A DNA stretch of 44,620 nucleotides from Geopseudomonas sagittaria (lineage in GTDB: Bacteria > Pseudomonadota > Gammaproteobacteria > Pseudomonadales > Pseudomonadaceae): positions 1 to 44,620 of the forward strand of contig NZ_FOXM01000023.1 in assembly GCF_900115715.1 (NCBI RefSeq), given 5' to 3'. The notes beneath the pieces are model-generated. The model made no database searches, had not been told where the DNA came from, and was given only the letters and a program-made list of their open reading frames with translations. The position numbers were made by a program, and so were the translations under genes. The first letter of the stretch is position 1, and every line of letters starts with the position of its first letter. Positions 7,634 to 17,174 of the stretch are shown one piece after another.

Positions 7634-9387
7634 TAGTTCCTCAGCTGGCAAATTGCCGCGGCGCGGTAGGCGGCGGCGTAGACTTCGGCGTCTTCCATAA
7701 ACTCGTCGGCGGCGCGCGTGAATGGCGAGATATCCATGCCGGCCTGCGCCGCCACCTCGTCCGTCAACGCCTGCTCATCGGCGAGCAGCCTTTCGGCGCC
7801 GTCAAGCTCTTCGGCGTCCGGAAGAGACATAGCATCTTCGGCGGCGCGGCTGGCCTGCTCGGCCTCGGCATCTGCCATCTGAGCCGCAGGCCGCTTGATT
7901 CTTTCCGCGGCGTCGGCGCGCTTCGCCGGGTCAGCCAGGTCAAAGATGGCTTCAACGTCAACCTGGCGCCCGGTCACGGCCTGCGCGACCGCTGTGCGCA
8001 GCGCGCTTTCCCGCACCTGCCACGGCGCATTCTCAGCGCGCATGCGGGCGGTATCGCGCAGCTCGAAGCCGTCAGCGATCTGCCTCGCGCGCTCGTCTAT
8101 GCGCGGACGATAGCGCTCTGGAATCTCGCCGCGGCGCAGGGATGCAAGATCCGCCCGGGCGAACTCGGCCTGCCGGTTCGCGTCCAGCGCATTGGCGATC
8201 GCCTTCTGCCGCTGGCCAAGCTGCGCACGCTCTTGGGCGATGGCGTCACGCGCAGCGCGCTCGGCCTGCTTACGAGTCATGCGCTGGCCCTGGAATTCCT
8301 TGGCGCGATCCCGGTAGGTGTCGCCCAGCGAATCTAGCGAGCGCTGTAGGGATGCCTGCTCTGCGCGCAGCCCGCGCACGTCAGCAGCCTTTCCGCCTGC
8401 CGCCGCCTCCAGTTCGGCGCGGATGGCCGGAGTCAGCTCGTCGGCCGCCTGCCGCCCGGCGCCGACAACTAGCGCGGCACGGTCGTCCGCAAGCCCGCGC
8501 TCAAGCGAAACACGCAACGCGGCGAGCGGGTCGTCATCGGCGCGAGCCATGGCATTGGCCAATTGGCTGCGGGAAGCCGCCGGCGCCTGAATCGGCTCCA
8601 CGGCCACCGCTGACAGCAGCTCGGTTGCCTCCTGAACTTCCGCCCTCAGCCTGCTGCGGCGCATGTCGGAAACCATACCGCCGACGCTGTGCAGGCCGCC
8701 TCCCAGCACGGTACCGAAGGCGACGTTCATCAAGCTGTCGGTTATGTCGTAGTCGGACTGATCCTGGGCAGATGCGTACAGGGTCAGCGGCTCCAGAAGC
8801 GCCGCGCCGGCAGCCCCCTCCAGCGCCCCGACACGCGCCCGCACACCGAAGCGAGCCGCACGACTGCCGGCCTTGGCCAGCATGCCGGCATAGCGCGCCT
8901 CTCCCACAATCGGAATGAAGGCGGACGCCAGGTTGATCGGGTCGACGGCCGACGCAGCGAAGCCGGCCAGCAGCTGAATGGGGACGGTCGAGCCCGGCGC
9001 ATTCTGCAGGACGAATTGGCGCTCGTTCTCCTCGCGCTTGCGCTCCATCAGGATTTCCAGCGCCCCCTCGCGGATGCCGGAATCCTCAATGGTCAGGTCA
9101 AGCCCTGCCTCCTTGACGCGAGCCCGCGCTTCGTCGGCCGTCACCAGCGGCGTGGTCGGCGGGGCGCGCAGCGTCTCGCGCGTGCGCCCCATCATGGTCC
9201 CGCCCGGGCGGATAACCTCACCCTCGGCAGCCGCGCCTAGCTCCTGGATGCGATTGACGGCAGACAGCGGGTTCTCGAACCACGACTGGTCAAACGCCGC
9301 TTCCGCCGCGTCGGCCTGTCCGGTCACGACGTCATCAAGCAGGTTTCTGTCGCGCCTGACGATCAGGCCTTCGGTGATGATAGGCAT
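7633..9387 (-). CDS. Internal (ejected) virion protein, 584 aa
   Basis: Second of the three large ejected-type proteins, with 1-bp stop/start overlaps on both sides (TGATG before, TAATG after). A hydrophobic stretch around residues 140-170 (IQLLAGFAASAVDPINLA) and another Gly-rich one near 230 suggest membrane contact. The rest from about residue 320 is a long Ala/Arg/Glu coiled-coil region. This pattern is common in podoviral channel proteins that leave the capsid with the DNA. Function is inferred from size, composition and position, not from a catalytic motif. Confidence 0.82.
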   Translation of the reverse strand: MPIITEGLIVRRDRNLLDDVVTGQADAAEAAFDQSWFENPLSAVNRIQELGAAAEGEVIRPGGTMMGRTRETLRAPPTTPLVTADEARARVKEAGLDLTIEDSGIREGALEILMERKREENERQFVLQNAPGSTVPIQLLAGFAASAVDPINLASAFIPIVGEARYAGMLAKAGSRAARFGVRARVGALEGAAGAALLEPLTLYASAQDQSDYDITDSLMNVAFGTVLGGGLHSVGGMVSDMRRSRLRAEVQEATELLSAVAVEPIQAPAASRSQLANAMARADDDPLAALRVSLERGLADDRAALVVGAGRQAADELTPAIRAELEAAAGGKAADVRGLRAEQASLQRSLDSLGDTYRDRAKEFQGQRMTRKQAERAARDAIAQERAQLGQRQKAIANALDANRQAEFARADLASLRRGEIPERYRPRIDERARQIADGFELRDTARMRAENAPWQVRESALRTAVAQAVTGRQVDVEAIFDLADPAKRADAAERIKRPAAQMADAEAEQASRAAEDAMSLPDAEELDGAERLLADEQALTDEVAAQAGMDISPFTRAADEFMEDAEVYAAAYRAAAICQLRN

Positions 9388-11459
9388 CAGTTGCCCCCGC
9401 TGCGGCGTAGTTCAAACGAGTTTTTGCCGGGCGCCAGCACGGATTCGCCCACCAGATCGTCCCAGCTGCGCACAACAGGGCCGCCCGACGTGCTGAGCAC
9501 CGCCTCGCCGCCGTAGTAAAGCGCCAGGCCTGACTCATCAGGCAGCGTCACCCAGTAGCCGTCGCGCTCAATGGCCGCCTTGACGCGGCCTTTCGCGAAG
9601 TCCTCGCTGACACCCTGCGGAACGGCAAAGGACAGCTCGCCGGGGTCGATCTTGCGCGCTACGCGCTCAGCTCCTGCCTCGATAAGGTCGGCATCGTATT
9701 CCTTCGGCGCCCGCCACGTCCCCTTCAGGGTATAGCGGTCGTCGATGACTGCCTTATAGGCCTGCTCGGCGGCCTCTGATGCGCTCTTGCCTTGCCCCAT
9801 GTAGGCATAGGAAAGGCGCTCCATCTCGCTGTACAGCGTGGCGAAGGTGCGCTCTCCGCCAACCTGGCCAGACAGCGTGGCGCGGAACTCAGCCATGCTC
9901 TCGCCCAGTGCGTCCTTTGCTGCCTTGGTGTCGCTGCTGGGCAGGCCGGCTTTCAGCTCCTCGGTCTTGAGTGGCGCGATTCGCGCAAGGGTCGATGCGG
10001 TCTGCGGATCAACGCCTGTGCCGATGACCATCGCCGCGCCTGGCAACTTGCCCTGCAGCTGCTTGAACACGGACGGCCAATGCTTGCCCCACTGCGCCTG
10101 CAGCTGCTGCATCATGTCGGCCGCGTTGCTGCCTCCGTCCTCGGTTCGCGCGAAACCTGCCGCAATGCCGGCAGCCTGCTGGTCTGTTAGCAGCTTCGGC
10201 TCGGCAACTCCCAGGCGGCGCTGCTCGGCGATGGTGGCCACCGCGTATGCTTCTGCCGCCGCCGGCTCTCCACTGCCGAGCCCTTGCGCCGCCCGCTGCA
10301 CGTCAGGCGATCTGCTGGCGACGTAGGATGCCGGATCGCCCTGCAGCTCCTTGCCGAGCCGCGATGCTGCGTTGACCAGCACTCCGTACAGCTTGGCGTC
10401 CTGCTGAAACCCGGCGGAGGCGGTTCCCCCAGCGACCGGATTGAACTGCTCGAGCAACTGGGCGCGCTGCTCGGGATCTGCGGTTGCCAGGTCGCGGATT
10501 GCCGCGCCAAGCCCCTGAGATTTCTGGAACTGCTGAAACCGCTGCTGACCCTCTTCGGCGCCGTAGGACGCGACGAACTCGGCCTGCGATGGCGGGCTGT
10601 CGTAGTCGAACCCGGACAGGTATGCCGCCGTGGCATCTGATACGCGCGATGACAGCTCAGCACGGTAAATCGCCTGAGCCTGGCGAGCCTCGATTTCGCG
10701 GCTCTTGATCTCCCGCTCGATCAGGTTGCTCATCTGCACCTGATCTTCGGCCGTCATGTTGCCCTGGGCCGCCTTGAAATACTCGCGCGCCCGATACGGG
10801 TCGTCGCTGGTCATGCGGGAGATGACAGCAGTGGACATGCCGCTATTGGCCTTGAGCAATTGCGCCTGCGCCATTTCGGCCGGAAGGCCCTTGCGTTGGG
10901 CCTGCGACTGCAGAACGGCGGCCATTTTGCTCTGGTAGTAGGCGATCTTGTCGGGGTCATTGTAGTGGAGGGCCGCCCCCTGCATGGAGGTTTCCAGCTG
11001 TCCGCGATCCACGTCGTCGTAGTAGCTCTGGCGCTCGCCGAACTCGTAGCGGTTGAGGTCGGCCCCCAGCGACTGCCGGCGCCGCGTCACGATCTCTTTA
11101 AAGCGCGATCGCTGGCTTTCCGTCTTGAGGCCTTCGCCTATCTTTCGCTGCGTCTCGTCGAACTGGCCAATAGTGCCGTTGGTCACGTCGAGCGCGTTGG
11201 CGCCCTTCTTGGTGTATACGCCCTTCTCCGGGTTGAATAGCGTGTCGAGCTGCCAGTCGGTGAGCTGCCTGTCAGCATCCATCACTGCGGCGGTGTCGGC
11301 CTTCTCGCGCTCTTCTTCTGCTCGGCGGATGGCGAAGTCTTCGACCTGGGCCATGCCGCGCACCAGCCCGGAGGCGTCCGGGGCGCGCATGCTGAAGCCG
11401 GCATCGCCGATCGGCGCCACGCGCACCTGGCGGCTGGAGTAATCGGGAATCCGTGCCAT
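9387..11459 (-). CDS. Internal (ejected) virion protein, T7 gp15-like position
   Basis: 690 aa from the ATG at 11459, which overlaps the preceding stop (TGATG); the GTG just before it is an alternative. The N-terminus (MARIPDYSSRQVRVAPIGD) is typical of phage structural proteins in this slot. The body is helical and rich in Gln, Ala and Glu, with many YxSKM/AxAQ-type repeats around residues 150-300. There is no membrane segment or enzymatic motif. It belongs with the two downstream large proteins as a probable ejection apparatus. Confidence 0.83.
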   Translation of the reverse strand: MARIPDYSSRQVRVAPIGDAGFSMRAPDASGLVRGMAQVEDFAIRRAEEEREKADTAAVMDADRQLTDWQLDTLFNPEKGVYTKKGANALDVTNGTIGQFDETQRKIGEGLKTESQRSRFKEIVTRRRQSLGADLNRYEFGERQSYYDDVDRGQLETSMQGAALHYNDPDKIAYYQSKMAAVLQSQAQRKGLPAEMAQAQLLKANSGMSTAVISRMTSDDPYRAREYFKAAQGNMTAEDQVQMSNLIEREIKSREIEARQAQAIYRAELSSRVSDATAAYLSGFDYDSPPSQAEFVASYGAEEGQQRFQQFQKSQGLGAAIRDLATADPEQRAQLLEQFNPVAGGTASAGFQQDAKLYGVLVNAASRLGKELQGDPASYVASRSPDVQRAAQGLGSGEPAAAEAYAVATIAEQRRLGVAEPKLLTDQQAAGIAAGFARTEDGGSNAADMMQQLQAQWGKHWPSVFKQLQGKLPGAAMVIGTGVDPQTASTLARIAPLKTEELKAGLPSSDTKAAKDALGESMAEFRATLSGQVGGERTFATLYSEMERLSYAYMGQGKSASEAAEQAYKAVIDDRYTLKGTWRAPKEYDADLIEAGAERVARKIDPGELSFAVPQGVSEDFAKGRVKAAIERDGYWVTLPDESGLALYYGGEAVLSTSGGPVVRSWDDLVGESVLAPGKNSFELRRSGGN

Positions 11460-11905
11460 CACTTTTTCCCCTTGCCGAACATGCCCATGGAGGCGGCCTT
11501 TTCAGCGCCGCCGAGAATGGAGCCGATGGCGTCCATCTTGCCCTGGTACTTGGCCAGCTTGCCCTGCTGCCGCTGGTCAATCGCTTGCACCTGATAGCCG
11601 TAGGCCTCGCGGGCGGCATTGTTGACCAGGGTCAGCGCGTCCAGCTCGCCGAGCGCGGCGGTGTCGTTCTGCACCTGGCCGGCAGATCCGCTGTTGACGT
11701 CCACGCCGTTGGCGGCGAAGGCGGCACGCTGGGCGCCGAGCACCTGGCCGGTCTGCTGGCGTTGCTCGTCGGCGTCGATGTTGCCGCGCTTCACCGCGTC
11801 GCGCCCGGCGCGTTCGGAGATCCCGGCGTTGACCTTGGCCACCTTGTTCAGGTACTTGCCCTGCTCATAGCTTTGGACGGCGCCGACTACGTTACTGATG
11901 CACAT
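11459..11905 (-). CDS. Internal virion protein, T7 gp14-like position, 148 aa
   Basis: Starts at ATG 11905 (AGAGG five bases upstream); a GTG two codons earlier is an alternative. The protein begins MCISNVVGAVQ and has a central helical region with Gln/Ala pairs (ADEQRQQTGQVLGAQRAAF), then a Gly-rich segment and a basic GKGKK end. Size, opening motif and location between the gp13-like protein and the large ejected proteins match the T7 gp14 class of internal virion proteins, one of which inserts into the outer membrane during DNA delivery. Confidence 0.8.
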   Translation of the reverse strand: MCISNVVGAVQSYEQGKYLNKVAKVNAGISERAGRDAVKRGNIDADEQRQQTGQVLGAQRAAFAANGVDVNSGSAGQVQNDTAALGELDALTLVNNAAREAYGYQVQAIDQRQQGKLAKYQGKMDAIGSILGGAEKAASMGMFGKGKK

Positions 11906-12359
11906 GGGCACCTCTCATCCAGAATTGACGGAACGGCAGGCCCAGCGGGCCGTAGGGCGCCGGAGGCTCGAAGGTGAAGCCGAGCCACTGCAGCCAGCGA
12001 ATCGCCACGGTGTTGCGCGCGTCGACGAAGTTGGTCAGCAGCGGGCTGCGGGTCAGCATCTCGGCGACCTCGGGCCGGCACACATCGAGGAAGGCGCGCG
12101 GGTGGCGCTCGACGTGCACGGTGCTGATCAGCCACGGCACGCCGATACCCTCGGAGTGCGGAGCATCGCCAAACACCGCTACCACGTCGCCATCCACGAC
12201 GATCTTGCTGGCCTTGTGGCCGTCCATGCCGTCGCGGATCGCCTGGGCTATCGGCACCTGCAGCGCCTCCTCGATCTCGTCGCGGTCGGCCTGGCGCACG
12301 ATGGCCGCCACGGCCTCGACATCGCTCTCGTGGATCGGCAGCACCTCAGCCCTTGCCAC
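11892..12359 (-). CDS. T7 gp13-like internal protein with GNAT-like fold
   Basis: 155 aa, with a GTG start at 12359 that overlaps the tail gene stop by 14 bp; GAGG lies nine bases upstream. It resembles the gp13/DUF2833 group: VWLISTV-type strand (GVPWLISTVHVER), a central helix, and the conserved ending NTVAIRWLQWLGFTFEPP found in acetyltransferase-like folds. In T7 the equivalent protein is needed for particle maturation but is not a stable core part. Acetyltransferase activity should not be assumed. Confidence 0.82.
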   Translation of the reverse strand: MARAEVLPIHESDVEAVAAIVRQADRDEIEEALQVPIAQAIRDGMDGHKASKIVVDGDVVAVFGDAPHSEGIGVPWLISTVHVERHPRAFLDVCRPEVAEMLTRSPLLTNFVDARNTVAIRWLQWLGFTFEPPAPYGPLGLPFRQFWMRGAHVHQ

Positions 12360-14652
12360 TGATCGTCACCTCGGGAATCAGCGCCAGCACGGTCAGCGGC
12401 AGCGGGTCAGGCTGGCGCAGGTAGATCCGCCCGGCCTCATCCCATTGCGTGCTGATCTTCAGCTCGCTGACGCCAGATTGAAGCGCCAGCGGGTCGTTGT
12501 AGTTCACCCGGTAGGGGGCTTTCTGCTCGTACAGGTGGGTGGAGTCGCGGCCAGCCCAGAAGTTGCGCGAGTCCTCCAGTACGGCCGTGATCGAGTGGAT
12601 CGCCTTGCGCTTGTCGAGCACGGTTTCCTGTCCGGGGAAGTCGATCTCTAGCGTCTCCAGTTCGGCGGTATAGGGCAGTCCGACATGCGCCACGGCCGCC
12701 GGCGACTGCAGGCTGATCGAGCCACCCGCCACGGTGCGCGGGGGGTGCACGTCGCCATCGGCCAGTACCGCCACGGACTTTCCTTCCAGATGGCTAAGGC
12801 CCGAAAGCGAGCCCGCCAGAAGCGCCCAGTCAGCCACGGCCGTGCCGCGCAGCGATGCCGGACACGCCTCCAGAAGCTTGACGGACACCCTGCTGGATGA
12901 GTCGTAGCCCGTAACCTCAATGCGCACCAGGTCACTGCCGGCGCGCAGGCGGTAGCGATTGCCAACGCTACCGGAAGAGAACGGAGCATGCCCGCTGGCG
13001 GTAAGGGTCACGACCTCCGGGTGCAGCCAGCTGGAACCGCCGCTCAACGTCAGCAGCGCGCTGTCGCTGGTGTTGCGCCCGTCGTAGGTCAGGCCGCAGT
13101 CGACGAAGTAGGCATCCTCCATGCCGGTGATACGCCGCGAGGCCATGCGTTCGACATAGCGCATGGTGGCGCCGCCGATGGTGCGGCGCACCAGCAGATA
13201 GAGCGCGTCCTCGTCACCCTCGGCCACGCTGGCCACCGATTCGACGAAGCCGTCGGTGCTGTGGCGGTGCCAGGCGATCAGCTGTTCTTCAGGCAGGAAG
13301 GTCATGCCCAGCAGCGCGCCGTCGTTGCGCACGCACCACACCAGCCGATCCGGCGCCTGCTGGAAGGCCCAATCCACGATCTGGTAGCCGCGGAACAGGT
13401 GCGGCGCGAACTTGGTCAGGTCGTCGCCGCTGAATCCGTCGCTCTCGAAGGTGTAGGCCAGCGATGCCACGCCGGCGCCGCGCGCCTGCACGTAGATCGC
13501 CGAGTCGTTGACCACGATGGGGGGAATCTTGGCGCAGCCGTTGTAGCTCTGCACGTTGGCGCGCACGCTCTTGGGCGTCAGCCCGGCTTCCGAGCCCTCG
13601 ATCACCCACTCGCCGCCAGAGGTCAGGCCGAGCAGCTGGCGCAGCGGCAGCAGGTGGCGGAAGCGATGCACCTGGCGCGAGGCGATGGTCATGGTGACCG
13701 CGTCGTCGTCCTTGGTCGGGGTGGCATAGCCGAAGTTGTGGAAGTTGCCGGTCTTGCTCATCCACACGGTCTGCGGGCCGTTGTCGCTGCCGGCGAAGCA
13801 CAGGCGCTGCTGGTAGTAGCCCACGGCGCCTGGATAGTTGCCGGCGCCAGCGAACGGATTGGCCGCGTTCGGCGGCGTGTCAGTCTTGGTGGCGGCGATG
13901 TTGATGTCGGTGAAGGTGTTGGTCGAGGCGCGGCCGATGTAGCCATAGATCCCTGATCCGGCGTTGTCCTTGTACACGTTGTAGTAGTCGGCGCCGGCGA
14001 CGGCAGTCCAGGTCAGCACCCCGCCCGGCAGGCTGTCCCAGCTGGCGACGGCGGCCGATGCCGATGGCAGACTCTCGTCAGGAACCTCGTTGTCCACAAC
14101 GGCAGTGACCACGTAGCGGTAACTGGTGGTCGCCCCGCTGCCGCCGGTGCGCGCGCTAGCCGACAGTCCAGCCGGAGCACTGGTCGACGGCACGAAGCTG
14201 ATCGTGCTCAGCGTCCAGTCGTCATGATCCAGGCGCGAAAGAGACCGCGGGGCATGCGCCGGATGGACGATGGTCAGCACGTCGGCCGACTGCGTGTAGT
14301 TGAGTTCGAACAGCTGCGTAGCTGCGTAGGGCGTGGCGATCTCGTAGGGCACGCCAGGGCTTGCCTCGACGATGCCGCCGTCCTTGTAGACGCGCATGTA
14401 AAGGTTGCCGAACTCGAGCACATAGGTCTGCTCGTCGTTGAACTCGAACGGGATCAGACGGGCGACACCGCTGGCCTTGCTCTCGTGGACGAACACGGTG
14501 CCGGCGCGGTTGCGCACGCCGCCGTAGGGCATCACGAAGAAGTTGTGGCACAGCTTGAGGCCGGTCTGGTAGCGCGCCAGGTCGACGCGCGCCTGCAGTG
14601 AGGGTGCCAGCTCGCCGGCGGCGAAACTCGGCTGGATAACGCTGGTGCCCAT
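12346..14652 (-). CDS. Tail tubular protein B / nozzle
   Basis: 768 aa. The opening (QPSFAAGELAPSLQARVDL, then LKLCHNFFVMPYGGVRNRAG) is a strong signature of podoviral tail nozzle or stabilisation proteins, the T7 gp12 class. It is followed by a long all-beta body with Fn3-like segments (TSYRYVVTAVVDNEVPDES, LTWTAVAGADYYNVYKD). The nozzle closes the end of the short tail and carries the spikes. Its ATG shares one base with the adaptor gene stop. Confidence 0.93.
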   Translation of the reverse strand: MGTSVIQPSFAAGELAPSLQARVDLARYQTGLKLCHNFFVMPYGGVRNRAGTVFVHESKASGVARLIPFEFNDEQTYVLEFGNLYMRVYKDGGIVEASPGVPYEIATPYAATQLFELNYTQSADVLTIVHPAHAPRSLSRLDHDDWTLSTISFVPSTSAPAGLSASARTGGSGATTSYRYVVTAVVDNEVPDESLPSASAAVASWDSLPGGVLTWTAVAGADYYNVYKDNAGSGIYGYIGRASTNTFTDINIAATKTDTPPNAANPFAGAGNYPGAVGYYQQRLCFAGSDNGPQTVWMSKTGNFHNFGYATPTKDDDAVTMTIASRQVHRFRHLLPLRQLLGLTSGGEWVIEGSEAGLTPKSVRANVQSYNGCAKIPPIVVNDSAIYVQARGAGVASLAYTFESDGFSGDDLTKFAPHLFRGYQIVDWAFQQAPDRLVWCVRNDGALLGMTFLPEEQLIAWHRHSTDGFVESVASVAEGDEDALYLLVRRTIGGATMRYVERMASRRITGMEDAYFVDCGLTYDGRNTSDSALLTLSGGSSWLHPEVVTLTASGHAPFSSGSVGNRYRLRAGSDLVRIEVTGYDSSSRVSVKLLEACPASLRGTAVADWALLAGSLSGLSHLEGKSVAVLADGDVHPPRTVAGGSISLQSPAAVAHVGLPYTAELETLEIDFPGQETVLDKRKAIHSITAVLEDSRNFWAGRDSTHLYEQKAPYRVNYNDPLALQSGVSELKISTQWDEAGRIYLRQPDPLPLTVLALIPEVTISGKG

Positions 14653-15248
14653 CAGTTGCGTCCTGTGATGAATTCGGATTCAGGCGGCACGCCCTCCTCC
14701 GATTCCTCGAAGGCGTTGGCCTGCGCCATGTCGACGACCATGCGGTACTGCTGATAGGCCGCCGCGTAGTTGCTGGCATTGCCCTGCAGGCCGGTCGCCA
14801 GCTCGGCCGCCAGCCGCCAGGCCAGCGCGGAGACGAACAGCGGATCGAAATAGGTGGTGTCTTCCACGCGGGCGACATAGACCAGCTCAGCCGGCGACTG
14901 ATCGCAGAGGATCGCCCGGCCGCCATCGGCATGCGCCACGGCGAACGGCACCCGCTGGGCGCTGGTCGGCTGGCGGACGCCGGGCTGGCTGACGTGCTGC
15001 GCCCTGATGCAGTCGACCGGGTAGCGGTAGCGGTACGCCCAGCCATCCGGTGGACTGCCAATGTCGGCCAGGGTCACGCGCCTGGTGGCGAACGGCCACG
15101 GGAAGTCGCGCAGCAGCTCGTCGCGGCAGGCCTCGTAGTGCAGGCTGCACAGCTGGGCGGCGAGGCTCTGCTCATTCAGCGAGGCGATCAGCTGGCTCTG
15201 GCCGATGCGGGTCAGCGCGATGTTGCAAATCTGCACGACGCTGGGCAT
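14652..15248 (-). CDS. Tail tubular protein A / head-tail adaptor
   Basis: 198 aa, T7 gp11 class. It begins PSVVQICNIALTRIGQSQLI and contains CSLHYEACRDELLRDFPW, the hallmark of this adaptor family, followed by an RYPVDCIRA strand. It forms the ring joining the portal to the nozzle. It directly precedes the nozzle gene and follows the 96-aa protein by 3 bp. Confidence 0.93.
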   Translation of the reverse strand: MPSVVQICNIALTRIGQSQLIASLNEQSLAAQLCSLHYEACRDELLRDFPWPFATRRVTLADIGSPPDGWAYRYRYPVDCIRAQHVSQPGVRQPTSAQRVPFAVAHADGGRAILCDQSPAELVYVARVEDTTYFDPLFVSALAWRLAAELATGLQGNASNYAAAYQQYRMVVDMAQANAFEESEEGVPPESEFITGRN

Positions 15249-15251
15249 GGG

Positions 15252-15542
15252 TTAGACCTCGGAGAACACGCCGATGCTGACCAGCGCCGGCGAGCGCAGG
15301 ACGCGGAAGGTGCCGGGGCCGGCAACCTTGGTGGTCGGCTTCGACGAATCTAGGCGCGTCACGCGAATGGGCTCGCCCGGAGTGACCAGCACCACGTCGC
15401 AGAAGTAGGAGCTACCGGCGGCGTTGATGTTCGAGCCCGGCGCGGCATAGATACCGACCACGGCTTCGGCGCCAGAGGCCACCGGAATGTCTGCGCTGGG
15501 CTCCGCGGCAGTGCCGAGCGGCAGCGATACGGTTTGCACCAT
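15252..15542 (-). CDS. Hypothetical small beta-rich virion protein, 96 aa
   Basis: Not recognised by family. The sequence is mostly beta with Gly/Ala/Ser turns (GIYAAPGSNINAAGSSYF) and ends in a hydrophobic FRVLRSPALVSIGVFSEV. It lies between the cement-protein pair and the tail adaptor, after a terminator, in a place where small head-completion or decoration proteins are common. A virion role is inferred from location. Confidence 0.72.
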   Translation of the reverse strand: MVQTVSLPLGTAAEPSADIPVASGAEAVVGIYAAPGSNINAAGSSYFCDVVLVTPGEPIRVTRLDSSKPTTKVAGPGTFRVLRSPALVSIGVFSEV

Positions 15543-15557
15543 GGTTCACCTCTGACA

Positions 15558-15585
15558 GAAAAGAGAACGGCCCCCGGAGGGGCCG
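15558..15585 (-). terminator. Rho-independent terminator after capsid genes
   Basis: On the minus strand CGGCCCC-TCCG-GGGGCCG is followed by TTCTCTTTT. It lies just beyond the 53-aa gene and separates head genes from tail genes. Confidence 0.85.
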
Positions 15586-15589
15586 ATGG

Positions 15590-15751
15590 TCACGCGTCGG
15601 GCAGCTCGCGCTTGCCCTTGGGTTCCGGCTTGGCGGGGATCTCCTGGAGATGCGCGCCGGAGCTGTCGATCTCGAGTTCCACCACTTCGCCCGGCTCGTA
15701 CAGCCGACCGTTGATGAAGGCGCGCTCGAGCACGCGATAGGCCTTAGCCAT
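15590..15751 (-). CDS. Small head-module protein, 53 aa
   Basis: Begins MAKAYRVLERAFINGRLYEP and ends KGKRELPDA. The ATG overlaps the stop of the cement-protein gene by 8 bp, and a terminator follows 4 bp after its stop. The acidic-basic SH3-like opening (RLYEPGEVVEL) is often seen in very small phage head proteins. No function recognised; an overlap-coupled accessory of the capsid is the best guess. Confidence 0.72.
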   Translation of the reverse strand: MAKAYRVLERAFINGRLYEPGEVVELEIDSSGAHLQEIPAKPEPKGKRELPDA

Positions 15752-16136
15752 TGCCCTGCACCCCGGCGACGATGCCCGCAGTGACCTTGCCGGTGGTCGG
15801 CGCGGTGCCGGTCACGGTGTAGTTCACACGCAGGTAGCGCTCGCACTTCTGCGCCAGGGTGATCACCGGCAGCTGGTAGCCGGCAACCAGGCTGGCCAGC
15901 GGCACCACGGTGCTGTGCAGGGTGACGGGCGAGCCGAACGCCGAGTCGGCATCGGTCTGCACGTCGATGGTCAGCGAGGTCAGGTTGTTGAAGGCGGCAG
16001 TCACCTGGACCAGCAGCGGGACGTTGCCGCCCTTGCCGTAGTCCTTGCTGTTGCCGGTATCGATGGAGTCGGTGGACGCGGCGGTGGCGGTGATCGCCTG
16101 GTCGCGCGACATCAGCAGCTTGGCATCGAAAAGCAT
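15744..16136 (-). CDS. Bbp16-like capsid cement protein
   Basis: 130 aa. The pattern matches the Bbp16 cement family of Bordetella phage BPP-1: MLFDAKLLMSRDQAITATA, then an aromatic-poor jelly-roll body with VTLHSTVVPLASLVAG and CERYLRVNYTVTG. In BPP-1 this beta-barrel trimer staples the capsid surface; epsilon15 gp10 is the counterpart. It sits immediately after the capsid gene, as there. Family identity is from recalled patterns and not from a search. Confidence 0.88.
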   Translation of the reverse strand: MLFDAKLLMSRDQAITATAASTDSIDTGNSKDYGKGGNVPLLVQVTAAFNNLTSLTIDVQTDADSAFGSPVTLHSTVVPLASLVAGYQLPVITLAQKCERYLRVNYTVTGTAPTTGKVTAGIVAGVQGNG

Positions 16137-16147
16137 GTTGTTACTCC

Positions 16148-17143
16148 TTAAACCACGCGGGCTTCGGTGTTGAGCAGGGCGTCAACGCGCTTGATCGGCA
16201 TGCCGAGGAATTCCGGGATCTTGCGACCGCCGTACTCGCCCAGGGTCAGGTTGATGTTCTTGGCGTTCATGGCCTGCTTGTGCAGGAAGGTCTGGATGGT
16301 CTTGTTGCAGTAGATGACGGTGCGGCCTTCACCCTGCATCGGGTTATCCAGGCGGTAGTAGGCGTCGATCATCTTCTCGACCAGGTCGGCACCCGAGGCG
16401 GCGTCCTTGGTCAGCGCGGTCACGTCGATGTTGGCGATGCGCGCGTTCGCACGCCAGTCGCGCACGGACATGCCGATGTCCCACTTGAAGTGGTCGCGGT
16501 AGGCCTGGAACTCGCCGCCAGCATCGTCGGTCACGGTGTCTTCACCGAGGAAGCGATGCTGGAAGCCGGCTACCGAGCCCTTCGGGTACAGCAGGTGAGT
16601 GGACAGCTCGCCCCAGGTCACGAACCAGATCGAGGCGTTGGTGGAGCCGGTGCCGCCGGCGTCGACGATGTTGGCACCCGACTCGGCCGCCAGGCTGTTG
16701 TAGCGCGGCGCCAGACCGAGGAAGGCTTCCGGCTCGCTGGCGGTGTTGCCGTAGAACATGTAGCGCGCGGTCTTGTTGTTGAAGCCCTGCAGCTTGGCCA
16801 TGTTCTCGGACACGCGGAAGGCGTCGGCGTTGCCGGACAGGTCGGCCAGCGCCTTGTCCACCTTGCCGTAGTCTTCCATCATGCCAGTGGTGTCGATGAC
16901 CTGGACGGTGGTCGACTTGCTCGGCTGGACGCCCTTGTTGAACAGGCGCCAGGCCGGCTCGGGAATGCCGGAACGCATGGTGGTCTTGTGCTTGGAGCCG
17001 TCGTTGCACTCCTGATACTCGGCGTCCTGCAGGATGTCGTTCTGCTTGGCCAGCAGCTCGACGATCTTGGCGATCTTGCCGTCTTTCTCCGAGCGGCTGA
17101 ACTTGTCCAGCAGCGTCGGCATGGTGGAGGTGAGGATGCCCAT
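16148..17143 (-). CDS. Major capsid protein (epsilon15/BPP-1 type)
   Basis: 331 aa, close to the length of epsilon15 gp7. The opening STMPTLLDKFSRSEKDGKI, the internal block around residues 100-160 (TARYMFYGNTASEPEAFLGL) and the C-terminal EFLGMPIKRVDALLNTEARV match the HK97-fold capsid proteins of this podovirus group. It follows the scaffold gene and precedes the cement gene. No long N-terminal delta domain is visible, consistent with a separate scaffold. Confidence 0.92.
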   Translation of the reverse strand: MGILTSTMPTLLDKFSRSEKDGKIAKIVELLAKQNDILQDAEYQECNDGSKHKTTMRSGIPEPAWRLFNKGVQPSKSTTVQVIDTTGMMEDYGKVDKALADLSGNADAFRVSENMAKLQGFNNKTARYMFYGNTASEPEAFLGLAPRYNSLAAESGANIVDAGGTGSTNASIWFVTWGELSTHLLYPKGSVAGFQHRFLGEDTVTDDAGGEFQAYRDHFKWDIGMSVRDWRANARIANIDVTALTKDAASGADLVEKMIDAYYRLDNPMQGEGRTVIYCNKTIQTFLHKQAMNAKNINLTLGEYGGRKIPEFLGMPIKRVDALLNTEARVV

Positions 17144-17174
17144 GGGCAGTGCTCCTTAATGACTGATTGGTCGT